A DNA stretch of 64,000 nucleotides, from the NCBI GenBank assembly GCA_945878865.1, contig CAMCUD010000006.1, positions 1-64,000 on the forward strand. Reading direction: 5' to 3'. Below, piece after piece: positions 1-8,038 of this stretch. The notes below the pieces were generated by a model, which searched no databases, was not told where the DNA came from, and saw nothing but the letters and a program-made list of their open reading frames with translations. Origin of the DNA: Bifidobacterium breve (lineage in GTDB: Bacteria; Actinomycetota; Thermoleophilia; Solirubrobacterales; Solirubrobacteraceae). How positions within the stretch are numbered: the first letter of the stretch is position 1; each line of letters begins with the position of its first letter. Position numbers and translations under genes: made by a program.

Positions 1-58
1 CCGCCTCCACCAGCGCCCGCGCCGCCGCCGCGGGCCTCCGGCGCGGAGTTCGGGCCAT
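1..58 (-). CDS. Divergent gene, N-terminus only (cut by window edge)
   Basis: Reading leftward from an ATG at 58-56, the 19 codons to the window edge encode [19 protein letters not shown] with G or C in almost every third position. The basic start followed by a helix resembles the N-terminus of TetR-type regulators, but this is too short to assign. The plus-strand frames through 1-56 are also open, so a plus-strand gene ending here cannot be excluded. Confidence 0.4.
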   Translation of the reverse strand, partial: MARTPRRRPAAAARALVEA

Positions 59-85
59 GATCGCCGGCGTCTCGGGGCGCCCACG

Positions 86-91
86 TATGGT
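86..91 (+). promoter_or_regulatory. Leaderless -10 box, histidine kinase
   Basis: TATGGT lies 7 nt before a GTG at 99, matching the TANNNT spacing seen before many genes in this window. It decides the kinase start in favour of 99 over upstream ATGs at 57 and 87. Confidence 0.5.
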
Positions 92-98
92 GTCCGTC

Positions 99-1088
99 GT
101 GGGGTCGCGCCGCCGCACCGGACCGTCCCTGGTCGCCCAGCTCTTCGGGGCGAGCGTGCTCGTCCTCGTGGTGTTCGCGCTCGTCCTGCTGCTCGCGCCG
201 GTGCAGATCGACAGCGACCCCGCGCTCGCCGACGCCGCCATCCTCGCCGGGTGGCTGGCCGTCGTCCTGGCGGTCCTGCTCGTCGTGCTGCGCCGCCTGC
301 TCGCGCCGCTGCGTGACCTCACCGCCGACGTCGACGCGCTCGACCCGCACGCGCCGGGCGGCCGGCTCGCCCCGCGCGCCGGCCTCACCCCCGAGATCGA
401 CGGGCTGCGCGCCGCGTTCAACGACCTCCTCGGGCGCCTCGAGGATGAGCGCCGCGAGAGCGTGCGGCGCGCGCTCGGCGCGCAGGAGGCCGAACGTGCC
501 CGAGTCGCGCGGGAGATGCACGACGAGCTCGGTCAGGCGCTGACCGCGCTCGCGCTGCTCGCTGAGCGTCACGCCGAAGGCGGGACGCCCATCGCGCCCG
601 AGGCCCTGCGCGAGATCGCCGACGCCATCCACCAGGCGATCGAGGACGTCCGCCGCCTCAGCCGTGAGCTGCGCCCGGAGGCGCTCGACGACCTCGGCCT
701 CGGCAACGCGCTCATCACGCTCTGCCGGCGGGCGTCCGAGGCCGGCGTCGTCCGCGTCGTGCCGCACGTCGAAGCCGGCGTGCCCGAACTGACCGCCGAG
801 GCCGAGCTCGTGGTTTACCGGGTGGCCCAGGAGGCCGTCACGAACGCGCTGCGTCACGCGCAGCCTTCGCGCGTCGACGTCACGCTCGCCGGCCTGCCCG
901 GCACCGTGGAACTCCTCGTGGTCGACAACGGCCGCGGCCTCGCCGGCCCGCTGCCCGCCGACACGAACGGCATCGCCGGGATGCGCGAGCGCGCCGACCT
1001 CCTCGGCGGCACGCTCGACCTGCGTTCCGAGCCGCGCCGCGGCATGCAGATCCGCCTCGTCCTGCCCCGCGACCGGGTCGTCGCATGA
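99..1088 (+). CDS. Sensor histidine kinase, NarL/LiaS type (HisKA_3)
   Basis: Membrane sensor kinase that would phosphorylate the regulator encoded directly downstream. Two membrane helices (about residues 15-33 and 46-68) flank a very short external loop, so it probably senses within the membrane or inside the cell. A HAMP-like linker follows, then the HisKA_3 phosphoacceptor helix with REMHDELGQ (His141) and an HATPase_c domain with QEAVTNALRHA, the VVDNGRGL box and a GIAGMRERA G-box. The start is placed at GTG 99 because of the -10 box; ATG 57 would add 14 residues. The stop overlaps the next gene (ATGA), implying coupling. The signal is unknown. Confidence 0.88.
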   Translation: MGSRRRTGPSLVAQLFGASVLVLVVFALVLLLAPVQIDSDPALADAAILAGWLAVVLAVLLVVLRRLLAPLRDLTADVDALDPHAPGGRLAPRAGLTPEIDGLRAAFNDLLGRLEDERRESVRRALGAQEAERARVAREMHDELGQALTALALLAERHAEGGTPIAPEALREIADAIHQAIEDVRRLSRELRPEALDDLGLGNALITLCRRASEAGVVRVVPHVEAGVPELTAEAELVVYRVAQEAVTNALRHAQPSRVDVTLAGLPGTVELLVVDNGRGLAGPLPADTNGIAGMRERADLLGGTLDLRSEPRRGMQIRLVLPRDRVVA

Positions 1089-1744
1089 GCATCCCGCTGA
1101 AGACGCGCATCCTGCTCGCCGACGATCACGCGCTCGTCCGCCAGGGGCTGCGCGTCGTCATCGACGCCGAGCCCGATCTCGAGGTGGTCGCCGAGGTCGA
1201 CGACGGCGTGGAGGCCGTACAGGCCGCGCTGCGCGAGCCGATCGACCTCGCGATCCTCGATGTCGCGATGCCCCGCATGACCGGGCTGGCCGCCGCGCGT
1301 GAGCTGCTGGCCCACCGCCCCGACCTGCGCGTGCTCATCCTGTCGATGCACGACAACGAGCAGTACTTCTTCGAGGCGCTGAAGGCCGGGGCGTCCGGCT
1401 ACGTCCTGAAGTCCGGCGCGAACCGCGACCTCGTCGCCGCCTGCCGCGCGGCGATGCGCGGCGAGCCGTTCCTCTACCCGGCCGCCGCGGCGACGCTCAT
1501 GCGCGACGTGCTCGACCGCGCCGCCCGCGGCGAGGAGATCGTCGAGGACCCGCTCACGCCGCGGGAGAAGGACGTCGTCAAGCTCATCGCCGAGGGGCAC
1601 ACCGCCGACGAGATCGCCCAGACGCTGCACATCTCGGTCAAGACCGTCGACCGGCACCGCAGCAACGTCCTGGAGAAGCTCGGCCTGCGCCACCGCGTGG
1701 ACCTCACGCGCTACGCGATCCGCCGCGGGCTCGTCGAGCCGTAG
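1085..1744 (+). CDS. LuxR/NarL-family response regulator
   Basis: Receiver domain (about 1-125) with acidic pair Asp13-Asp14, phosphoacceptor Asp59 in LAILDVAMPRMTG and the conserved Lys in VLKSG, followed by a LuxR-type helix-turn-helix near the C-terminus (LTPREKDVVKLIAEG, then TADEIAQTLHISVKTVDRH). It is the partner of the upstream kinase and overlaps it by 4 nt. Its stop codon directly abuts the stop of the convergent GT20 gene with no base between, leaving no room for a separate terminator. Confidence 0.93.
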   Translation: MSIPLKTRILLADDHALVRQGLRVVIDAEPDLEVVAEVDDGVEAVQAALREPIDLAILDVAMPRMTGLAAARELLAHRPDLRVLILSMHDNEQYFFEALKAGASGYVLKSGANRDLVAACRAAMRGEPFLYPAAAATLMRDVLDRAARGEEIVEDPLTPREKDVVKLIAEGHTADEIAQTLHISVKTVDRHRSNVLEKLGLRHRVDLTRYAIRRGLVEP

Positions 1745-3205
1745 CTACTCCTCGCGCTTCTTGCGGATGTCGTCGAGCTGCCAGTCGATCCAGTCGCCGG
1801 GGTCGCGCTGGGTGATGATCGAGCGCAGGCCGTCGGCCCGGCGCTTGCGCTCCTGGCCGTCCATCGTCAGGGCCGCGTGGATCGAGTCGGCGGTCTCCTG
1901 GATGTCGAACGGGTTGACGCTGAGCGCGAACTCCCCGAGCTCCTCGTGCGCGCCGGTGTTCTCGCTCAGGATCGACACGCCGTTGCGCTGGTTGACGACC
2001 GGCCCCTCCTTCGCCACGAGGTTCATGCCGTCGAACATCGCGTTGACCATGAGCACGTCGTAGTGCTTGTAGGCGGCCATCGCCTCCTCGAGGTCGTCGC
2101 GCAGCTTGAGGTGGATCGGCATCCAGTCCGGCGTGCCGTGCCGGTGGTTGACGACGGCCACCAGCGCCTCGATGCGCTCGAGGTACTCGGCGTACTCGGG
2201 GACGTCCGTCCGCGACGGCATGAGCTGGGCGATGAACGTGACCTTCTCGACGAATTCCGGGTGCTGCTCGAGGAACAGGTCGAAGGCCGAGAAGCCGCGC
2301 AGGACGTTCTTCGAGAGGTCCGCGCGGTCGACGCGCAGGATGAGATGGTCGCGGCGGCGGCGCAGCAGCTGGCCCTCGAACTCGTGCACCCGCGGCGATT
2401 CGGCGACGGTCCGCGTCGCGTTCCAGTCGATCGGCAGCGGGTAGTGGCGCACCCAGACCTGGCGGTCGTCGGGCGTCGTGACGATCCCGTGCTCGAAGTC
2501 GACCTCGTAGCCGTCGACGAGGTCGCGCACGCACTGCAGGAAGTTCCACTGGTACGACCGGGTGTGGAAGCCGATGATGTCGTTCGCCAGGAGCCCTTCG
2601 TAGAGCTCGTTGCGGATGCGGGTCGGCAGCACGCGCCACGCGTCCGGCTGGGTCCACGGGATGTGGACGAAGTGGTGCAGGAACGCGTCGGGCCGCGCCT
2701 TCCGCACGAGCGCCGGCAGCGTGTAGAAGTGGTAGTCGTGGATCATCACGACCGGGTCCTTGTCGCCCTCGATCTGCTCGACGACGGCGTCGGCGAGGTC
2801 CTCGTTGACGACGTTGTAGCCCCACTCGAACGCCTCGACCTCGTGGCGGCGGATGTCCGGGGCGTTGGACAGGTCCCAGAGGTAGTGCTGGATGAACCAC
2901 AGCATCGGGTTCGCGAAGATGTTGTAGAAGCGGTCGTAGGCCGCGGGATCGCTGGCCACGAGCTTCACGCTGTACGTCCCGCCCGCCGGTGACGTCACCT
3001 GGATCGGGGCGCCGCCCGCCTCCTTGGCCTTCTCGACGTCGCCGTCGGTCAGCGCGCTGGCGATCCACACCGCATCGCGGTGCGAGGCCAGGCCGGTGAG
3101 CGCGGTGACGAGGCCGCCGGTGCCGCGCTTGACGGTCCCGTCGTCCTCGTACGTGACCGGGCCACGGTTGGAGACGAGGACGAGGGGCGCGTGCTCCGGA
3201 CTCAT
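1745..3205 (-). CDS. otsA: GT20 trehalose-6-phosphate synthase (OtsA-like)
   Basis: Family GT20 glycosyltransferase, 486 residues, expected to join a nucleotide-sugar glucose to glucose-6-phosphate. Visible motifs are SNRGPVTYEDDG with a GTGGL phosphate loop at the N-terminus, HDYHFYTLPALVRK, HIPWTQPDAWRVLP, the VDRADLSKN active-site strand and DGMNLVAKEG near the nucleotide site. The ATG at 3205 overlaps the treT stop (ATGA), so translation is probably coupled. No OtsB phosphatase is encoded in the window, and sister GT20 specificities (glucosylglycerol phosphate or pseudo-disaccharide synthases) cannot be excluded by eye. Confidence 0.85.
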   Translation of the reverse strand: MSPEHAPLVLVSNRGPVTYEDDGTVKRGTGGLVTALTGLASHRDAVWIASALTDGDVEKAKEAGGAPIQVTSPAGGTYSVKLVASDPAAYDRFYNIFANPMLWFIQHYLWDLSNAPDIRRHEVEAFEWGYNVVNEDLADAVVEQIEGDKDPVVMIHDYHFYTLPALVRKARPDAFLHHFVHIPWTQPDAWRVLPTRIRNELYEGLLANDIIGFHTRSYQWNFLQCVRDLVDGYEVDFEHGIVTTPDDRQVWVRHYPLPIDWNATRTVAESPRVHEFEGQLLRRRRDHLILRVDRADLSKNVLRGFSAFDLFLEQHPEFVEKVTFIAQLMPSRTDVPEYAEYLERIEALVAVVNHRHGTPDWMPIHLKLRDDLEEAMAAYKHYDVLMVNAMFDGMNLVAKEGPVVNQRNGVSILSENTGAHEELGEFALSVNPFDIQETADSIHAALTMDGQERKRRADGLRSIITQRDPGDWIDWQLDDIRKKREE

Positions 3206-4434
3206 GCGCTCAATTCCGTGAAGATCTTCAGGTAGTCCCGCAGGTACCGCGGCGTGAGGAAGTGCTTGCGCACGTGCTCCTTGCCGCGCCGCCCGAGCGC
3301 CTTGCCGAGCGCCGGGTCGCGCAGGATGTCGACGGACCGCGCGGCGCAGGTCTCGACGTCGTCGACGAGGTAGCCCGACACGCCGTTCTCGACCTGCAGC
3401 GGGATGCCGCCGACGTTGCCGCCGATGAACGGCCGGCCCTTCCAGATCGCCTCGCTCACCGTCAGCCCGAAGCCCTCGCGGGTCGACTTCTGGATGAGCA
3501 CGTCGGCGTGCGACTGGAAGGCGTTGACCTCGATCGCGCCGACGTTGTTGAAGTTGTTGAGGATGTGGACGTCCGGATCGCCCGCGGCGTGCGCGATCGT
3601 GGCGTTGAAGTAGTCCCAGCCCTCCGGGTCGTCGCTGGCCATGGAGCCGACGAGCGCGAGCTGCACGTCGGGGATCTCCTCCTTGACCAGGCGGTACGCG
3701 TCGATGACGCCGAGCGGGTCCTTCCACGGGTCGAAGCGCGAGACCTGGCAGAGCAGCGGGCGGTCGACGTCGATGCCGAACTGCTGGCAGACGTACGAGG
3801 CGTCCTCCGGCGAGAGCGCCATGTTCTTCGGCGCGAGCGGGTCGATCGCGGGCGGCACGATGTGGATCCGCCCGTGCATTCCCTCCGGCACGTACGCCGG
3901 CATGTGGAAGAGCGCCTCGGGGTAGTCGCTGATCCACGGCAGGAGCCGCGCGATGGTGTCCGGGTTCGGCGTCGAGACGTCGATGTGGCAGCGCCAGACC
4001 CAGCCCTTCGCCTTCTCCGGGAGGAGCTTGTAGAGCCCGGCGGGCTGCGGGTCGTGCACGAGGCAGACGTCCCAGCCCGACGACAGCTCGCGGGAGTTCA
4101 TCTCGTTGTACTTCTCCCAGATCCCCCACTCCTCCGCGGAGAGGTCCTGGGGGTTGCCCTGCAGCGCGTTGTGCATGAGCTTCGTCGCGTTGAAGAACTC
4201 CTCGCGGCCGTAGATCACCTGCCACTCGCACTCGAGCCCCACGTCGTTCATCAGCGGGATGAGCGTGTAGAGGATCTCTGCGACGCCGCCGCCGAACGCC
4301 GTGGCAGACAACTGCACGACGCGGGCTCCCTGCAGCGGCTCGGCGAGCGCGTGGATCTCGTCGATCAGGTCGCGGCCGCAGATGTGGGTGTAGTCGGCGA
4401 GCTTCTTCGTGCCGACGGCGACGGGCTGGAGCAC
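3202..4434 (-). CDS. treT: Trehalose glycosyltransferring synthase (TreT-like, GT4)
   Basis: GT-B fold retaining glycosyltransferase of 410 residues. It matches the TreT type, which reversibly joins NDP-glucose and free glucose into trehalose. Hallmarks are LSATAFGGGVAEIL near the N-terminus, a long insert with ECEWQVIYGREEFFNATK and WVWRCHIDVSTPN, then the GT4 donor site SRFDPWKDPLGVIDAY and the E-x7-E region STREGFGLTVSEAIWKGRP. GTG start with a TAGGAT box 7 nt upstream. First gene of the operon with the GT20 gene: two chemically different trehalose routes side by side. Confidence 0.85.
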   Translation of the reverse strand: MLQPVAVGTKKLADYTHICGRDLIDEIHALAEPLQGARVVQLSATAFGGGVAEILYTLIPLMNDVGLECEWQVIYGREEFFNATKLMHNALQGNPQDLSAEEWGIWEKYNEMNSRELSSGWDVCLVHDPQPAGLYKLLPEKAKGWVWRCHIDVSTPNPDTIARLLPWISDYPEALFHMPAYVPEGMHGRIHIVPPAIDPLAPKNMALSPEDASYVCQQFGIDVDRPLLCQVSRFDPWKDPLGVIDAYRLVKEEIPDVQLALVGSMASDDPEGWDYFNATIAHAAGDPDVHILNNFNNVGAIEVNAFQSHADVLIQKSTREGFGLTVSEAIWKGRPFIGGNVGGIPLQVENGVSGYLVDDVETCAARSVDILRDPALGKALGRRGKEHVRKHFLTPRYLRDYLKIFTELSA

Positions 4435-4441
4435 GCGCTGG

Positions 4442-4447
4442 ATCCTA
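4442..4447 (-). promoter_or_regulatory. Leaderless -10 box, treT operon
   Basis: TAGGAT on the minus strand, 7 nt before the treT GTG. The box also contains the TAG stop codon of the upstream VOC gene. Confidence 0.6.
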
Positions 4448-4837
4448 CGAGGCGACCCGGGGGGCGTAGCGGTGGTGGAGCATGTACGTGTTGCCGTCCG
4501 GATCGGAGAAGAAGCCCATGTGGCAGACGCCGGTGTCGAAGATGTCGCCCATGAACTCCACGCCGCGCGACTCGAGCTCGGCGCGCGCGGAGGCGACGTC
4601 GTCGACGTGCAGGGCGATGTGGTTGCGGTTCGGCGCGAACTCCCCGATGCCCATCTTCACCGGGTCCGACACGTTCAGCGTGAGGTTGCCGGTCTCGAAC
4701 TCGGCGAAGTTGCGCTCGGGCATGTGGACCGAGAGGTGCAGGCCGAGCGTGTCGCGGTAGAAGGCCACCGCTCGCTCGAGATCCTGGGTGGGGACCGACA
4801 CGAAGTCCGTGCCGGTGACGAGGGGCTCCGTGGGCAT
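4445..4837 (-). CDS. VOC/glyoxalase-superfamily protein
   Basis: A 130-residue single-domain protein of the vicinal oxygen chelate fold: DFVSVPTQDLERAVAFYRDTLGL opens the first beta-alpha-beta module, and NHIALHVDDVASARAELESRGVEF plus FFSDPDGNTYMLHHR form the second. Members bind a metal and act as lyases, isomerases, dioxygenases or antibiotic-binding proteins; the substrate cannot be told from sequence. ATG 4837 is preferred over 4855, where a GATGCT -10-like box would fall inside the gene. Ten nt upstream of treT on the same strand, but treT has its own promoter box. Confidence 0.82.
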   Translation of the reverse strand: MPTEPLVTGTDFVSVPTQDLERAVAFYRDTLGLHLSVHMPERNFAEFETGNLTLNVSDPVKMGIGEFAPNRNHIALHVDDVASARAELESRGVEFMGDIFDTGVCHMGFFSDPDGNTYMLHHRYAPRVAS

Positions 4838-4843
4838 GGCCGA

Positions 4844-4849
4844 AGCATC
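4844..4849 (-). promoter_or_regulatory. -10-like box GATGCT before VOC gene
   Basis: GATGCT lies 6 nt before the ATG at 4837. The same hexamer with the same spacing precedes the TlpA-like gene (53186-53191), which supports it as a variant leaderless promoter. Confidence 0.35.
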
Positions 4850-4878
4850 CCACACGGGTCCCTCGCCACCGGCGGGGC

Positions 4879-6351
4879 TCAGTGCGCTGCGACCGCGGCG
4901 CCGACCGGCTCGGCCGCCACCTGCGGAGCGCCGCCACGCAGCGTGAGCCCGACGACCACGGCGCCGGCCGCGATGATGGCGGAGGCGATCCAGAAGGCCG
5001 TCGTGTAGCCGTGGACCTGGGCGGCGGCGATGACGTCAGGCGACGGGCCGCCGTTGGACGTCACGTAGTCGGTCGTCGCGGTCGCCGCCAGGGTGCTCAG
5101 CAGCGACGTGCCGATCGCGCCGCCGACCTGCTGCATGGTGTTGACCATCGCCGAGGCGACGCCCGCGTCGCGGAACTCCACGTTGAGCGTGGCGGTGGCG
5201 AACACCGGGGCGAAGACCTGACCCATGCCGAGGCCGAGGATCATGAGCGCCGGCAGCACGTGCGCGGCGTACGACGAGTCCACGTCGAGCTGGGCGAGCA
5301 GCGCGAGCGCCACCGCGATCGTGAGCATCCCACCGGTGATGAGCGGGCGGGGCCCGACCTTCGGCAGCAGGCGGGTCGTCGCCACGCCGGCGCTCATCGC
5401 GATGGCGACGGTCAGCGGCAGGAACGCGAGACCGGACTCCACGGGGCTGAATCCGAGCGTGCGCTGGAGGAAGAACGTCAGGAACAGGAACACGCCGAAC
5501 ATGCCGATGGCGGTGATGCCCATGCCGAGGTACGCGCCGCCGCGGTTGCGGTCGAGGACGATCCGGGGCGGGAGCAGCGGCTGCTTCGCGCGCAGCTGGA
5601 TGGCCGCGAACAGCGCCAGGAGCGCTGCGGCGACGCCGAGCGACGTGAGGGTGAGCGTGTCGCCCCATCCGTCCGTCTCCGCGCGGGAGAAGCCGTAGAC
5701 CAGCAGGAACAGGCCGGAGGATGCCGCCGCCACGCCGGGGAGGTCGAGCTTCGGCCGGTGCTCGGGCCGGACGTCGCTGATGAGCATGAGCGCGCCGGTG
5801 GCCGCCGGGATGGCGAAGAACAGGTTCACGTACATGCACCAGCGCCACGACAGGTACTCGGTGAGCAGGCCGCCGAGGAGGAGACCGATGGACGCGCCCG
5901 CGCCGGCGATCGCGCCGAAGATGCCGAACGCCTTGCCGCGGTCGGGCTGGGTGGTGAACGTCGTGGTGAGCAGGCCGAGCGCCGACGGGGCGAGCATCGC
6001 GCCGAACACGCCTTGCGCGGCGCGTGCGCCGACGAGCACGCCGAAGGTGTCGGCAAGGCCGCCGACGGCCGACGCGGCGGCGAAGCCGAGCAGGCCGGTC
6101 ACGAAGAGGCGGCGGCGACCGAACAGGTCGCCGAGCCGGCCGCCAATGAGCAGCAGGCTGCCGAACGCCAGGGCGTAGGCCGTGATGACCCATTGGCGGT
6201 CGGCGTCGGAGAAGCCGAGGTCCGCTTGAGCGGACGGGAGCGCGATGTTCACGATCGTCGCGTCGAGGACGACCATGAGCTGCGCCACGCCGAGCACGAC
6301 GAGGATCAGCCAACGGCGCTGGTGGTCGAGGTCTGTCGGTGAGGAGGTCAT
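4879..6351 (-). CDS. MFS drug exporter, DHA2 (EmrB/QacA) family
   Basis: 490-residue integral membrane antiporter with about 14 predicted helices. It shows the DHA2 signatures VLDATIVNIALPSAQADL in helix 1, the loop 2-3 motif GGRLGDLFGRRRLF, and the antiporter motif C (GAIAGAGASIGLLLGGLLTE). Likely exports hydrophobic or cationic compounds using the proton gradient. It is divergent from a TetR gene, with a perfect palindrome between them, so expression is probably induced by a ligand of that repressor. TACGGT sits 7 nt before the ATG. Confidence 0.9.
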   Translation of the reverse strand: MTSSPTDLDHQRRWLILVVLGVAQLMVVLDATIVNIALPSAQADLGFSDADRQWVITAYALAFGSLLLIGGRLGDLFGRRRLFVTGLLGFAAASAVGGLADTFGVLVGARAAQGVFGAMLAPSALGLLTTTFTTQPDRGKAFGIFGAIAGAGASIGLLLGGLLTEYLSWRWCMYVNLFFAIPAATGALMLISDVRPEHRPKLDLPGVAAASSGLFLLVYGFSRAETDGWGDTLTLTSLGVAAALLALFAAIQLRAKQPLLPPRIVLDRNRGGAYLGMGITAIGMFGVFLFLTFFLQRTLGFSPVESGLAFLPLTVAIAMSAGVATTRLLPKVGPRPLITGGMLTIAVALALLAQLDVDSSYAAHVLPALMILGLGMGQVFAPVFATATLNVEFRDAGVASAMVNTMQQVGGAIGTSLLSTLAATATTDYVTSNGGPSPDVIAAAQVHGYTTAFWIASAIIAAGAVVVGLTLRGGAPQVAAEPVGAAVAAH

Positions 6352-6358
6352 GGGGCGG

Positions 6359-6364
6359 ACCGTA
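6359..6364 (-). promoter_or_regulatory. Leaderless -10 box, MFS exporter
   Basis: TACGGT on the minus strand, 7 nt before the MFS ATG at 6351. The neighbouring palindrome covers where its -35 region would be. Confidence 0.55.
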
Positions 6365-6371
6365 GCACAAA

Positions 6372-6394
6372 TGGAAGTGATGTTCTCACTTCCA
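6372..6394. promoter_or_regulatory. Palindromic operator for the TetR repressor
   Basis: Perfect 9-bp inverted repeat, TGGAAGTGA and TCACTTCCA, with a 5-nt spacer. It lies between the two divergent -10 boxes (6359-6364 minus, 6401-6406 plus), so one bound dimer could block both the exporter and the regulator promoter. Confidence 0.75.
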
Positions 6395-6400
6395 CATCAG

Positions 6401-6406
6401 TACACT
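6401..6406 (+). promoter_or_regulatory. Leaderless -10 box, tetR
   Basis: TACACT lies 6 nt before the ATG at 6413. It supports this start over an ATG at 6245 inside the divergent exporter gene. Confidence 0.6.
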
Positions 6407-6412
6407 GGCGGC

Positions 6413-7066
6413 ATGAGCCCACCGCCAGCCCTGCGGGCCGACGCCGAGCGCAACCGCCAGCTCCTGCTCGAGGCGGCCGCCGAGCTCTTCGCCGAGCGCG
6501 GACTCGACGTCCCGCTCACGGACATCGCGGCGCGCGCCGGGGTGGGCGTCGCGACCGCCTACCGGCGATTCGCCGACCGCGACGTCCTCATCGACGAGCT
6601 GTTCGATCAGCGGCTCGCGCCGCTCATCGACGAGGCGCGCGCCGGCCTGGAGATGGACGACCCGTGGGAGGGCTTCGTCCAGGGGATGCGCAGCGTGCTC
6701 GAGCGCATGTCCGGCAACCACGGGCTCAAGCAGCTCATGCTCGGGGAGGTGCGCGCGGGCGACCGTCAGGCGCGGCTGCGCGCCGAGCTCATCCCCATCA
6801 TGCGGGAGCTCATCGAGCGCGCGCAGGCGGCGGGGGCGCTGCGCCCCGACCTCTCGGTCACCGACATCCCCATGCTGAACATCATGCTGTCGTCGGGCAT
6901 GACGATGACCCAGACCACCGAGCCCGAGCACTGGCGGCGCATGTTCGCGATCGTCCTCGACGGGCTGCGGACCCGCCGCGACGGCCCCAGCGAGCTGCCG
7001 GTCGCCGCGCTCACCCCGGATCAGCTGCCCATCGTCCTGGCACCACCGCAGGCAGCCGGCGACTGA
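6413..7066 (+). CDS. TetR-family transcriptional repressor
   Basis: 217 residues. The N-terminal helix-turn-helix is clear (RNRQLLLEAAAELFAERG, then LTDIAARAGVGVATAYRRF), followed by a helical ligand-binding and dimerisation domain that is not conserved enough to name a ligand. Adjacent and divergent to the DHA2 exporter, with a 23-bp perfect operator in the 61-bp gap. It probably represses both genes until the exported compound binds. Confidence 0.9.
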   Translation: MSPPPALRADAERNRQLLLEAAAELFAERGLDVPLTDIAARAGVGVATAYRRFADRDVLIDELFDQRLAPLIDEARAGLEMDDPWEGFVQGMRSVLERMSGNHGLKQLMLGEVRAGDRQARLRAELIPIMRELIERAQAAGALRPDLSVTDIPMLNIMLSSGMTMTQTTEPEHWRRMFAIVLDGLRTRRDGPSELPVAALTPDQLPIVLAPPQAAGD

Positions 7067-7067
7067 G

Positions 7068-7095
7068 GACGTCCCCCGTCGTCGGGGGGAACGTC
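7068..7095. terminator. Hairpin between convergent tetR and IMPase genes
   Basis: TCCCCC (7072-7077) pairs with GGGGGA (7085-7090) around a 7-nt loop, and the stem extends through GACG/CGTC with one bulged A. There is no U-tract. The IMPase stop codon lies in the right arm. Likely works in both directions. Confidence 0.55.
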
Positions 7096-8038
7096 AGGCG
7101 AGACGGTCGCGGAGCCGCTCGATCCCCGCCTCGACCTCCGCGAGGAGCGTGCCGTGCAGCTCCGCGTTGGCCGCCGCGAGCAGGCTCATCTGGAAGTCGT
7201 GGCCGGAGCCGAGCAACGGGCGGTCGTCCAGCGAGCGGCCCGCGCAGTCGGTGACCACCGCGCCGCCCTCCTCCAGGCAGAGGACCGCGGCTGCGACGTC
7301 ATAGGGCGAGTTGTTGAGCACCGCGCCGTCGCCGACACGCTCGAACGCCGCGCGCACCGCGGGGACGCGCTCGATCATCACGGGGCCGGGGTCGACGTAG
7401 GCGTCCATCTGGCCGGTGAGGATCGTCATCGAGTTGAAGCACGCCGAGCCGAGGTCGAAGTAGCCGCCGCCGACCGACGATGCGTCGATGAGCTCGGCCA
7501 GCACCTCGGTGAGCTCGCGCGCGGGCCGGCCGCGGTAGCCCGACGTCCAGAACAGGCGGGAGACGTCGGTGTTCGGGGAGAGCCGGACCGGGTCGGTCGA
7601 CGTCAGCCCCTCCCCGCGGACCGCCACGTACTCGCGCCCGGACTTGATCTCGACGATGACGCCCACGGACACGTCGGCCATCACGGGTCTGCCGTCGCCC
7701 AACGGCGCCGCGGCGACCGACACACAGGCCGCCTCGAAGCCGGCGATCGCCGGCCGCGTCCCGTCGATCGGGTCGACGACGAGCACGGTGTCGGACGCTT
7801 CGATCCCGCCCGCCCCCGCGATCAGCCCCTGGTCCTCGGAGTACCACGCCAGGTGCGGCGCGCGGTCGCGCAGGAACCGCGCGAGCTCCTCCTCGGCGCC
7901 CTCGTCGATGCGGAACGTCACGTCGCCGCCGACGCCGATCTGGCCGTGCGCACGCGCCGCGTGCGCGCCCAGCTCGGGCCGCACGCGGTCGGCGAGGACC
8001 CGCGCGAGGTCCACGCACAGGTCGCGCAGCTCGCTCAC
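7094..8038 (-). CDS. Inositol-monophosphatase-family phosphatase (SuhB/CysQ-like)
   Basis: 314 residues with the lithium-sensitive phosphatase metal-site motifs: GGDVTFRID, SEDQ (Glu68) and VVDPIDGT (89-94). Expected to hydrolyse a small phosphate such as inositol-1-phosphate or 3'-phosphoadenosine 5'-phosphate. The C-terminal WDxAxG motif usual for the family is seen only as SPYDVAAAVL (Trp replaced), so the substrate is open. Last gene of the regulator-kinase-protease operon, overlapping the protease stop by 4 nt, which links it to envelope stress or phosphoinositide metabolism. Confidence 0.85.
   Translation of the reverse strand: MSELRDLCVDLARVLADRVRPELGAHAARAHGQIGVGGDVTFRIDEGAEEELARFLRDRAPHLAWYSEDQGLIAGAGGIEASDTVLVVDPIDGTRPAIAGFEAACVSVAAAPLGDGRPVMADVSVGVIVEIKSGREYVAVRGEGLTSTDPVRLSPNTDVSRLFWTSGYRGRPARELTEVLAELIDASSVGGGYFDLGSACFNSMTILTGQMDAYVDPGPVMIERVPAVRAAFERVGDGAVLNNSPYDVAAAVLCLEEGGAVVTDCAGRSLDDRPLLGSGHDFQMSLLAAANAELHGTLLAEVEAGIERLRDRLA

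Noticed and set aside
1704-3068. Long minus-strand open frames over the GT20 gene and similar shadows, such as 1877-2992 plus and 3262-4554 plus
   Set aside because: Their translations are Arg/Pro/Ala- or Val/Asp-rich without motifs, while the GT20/TreT frames carry complete enzyme motifs. GC-rich DNA opens antisense frames.
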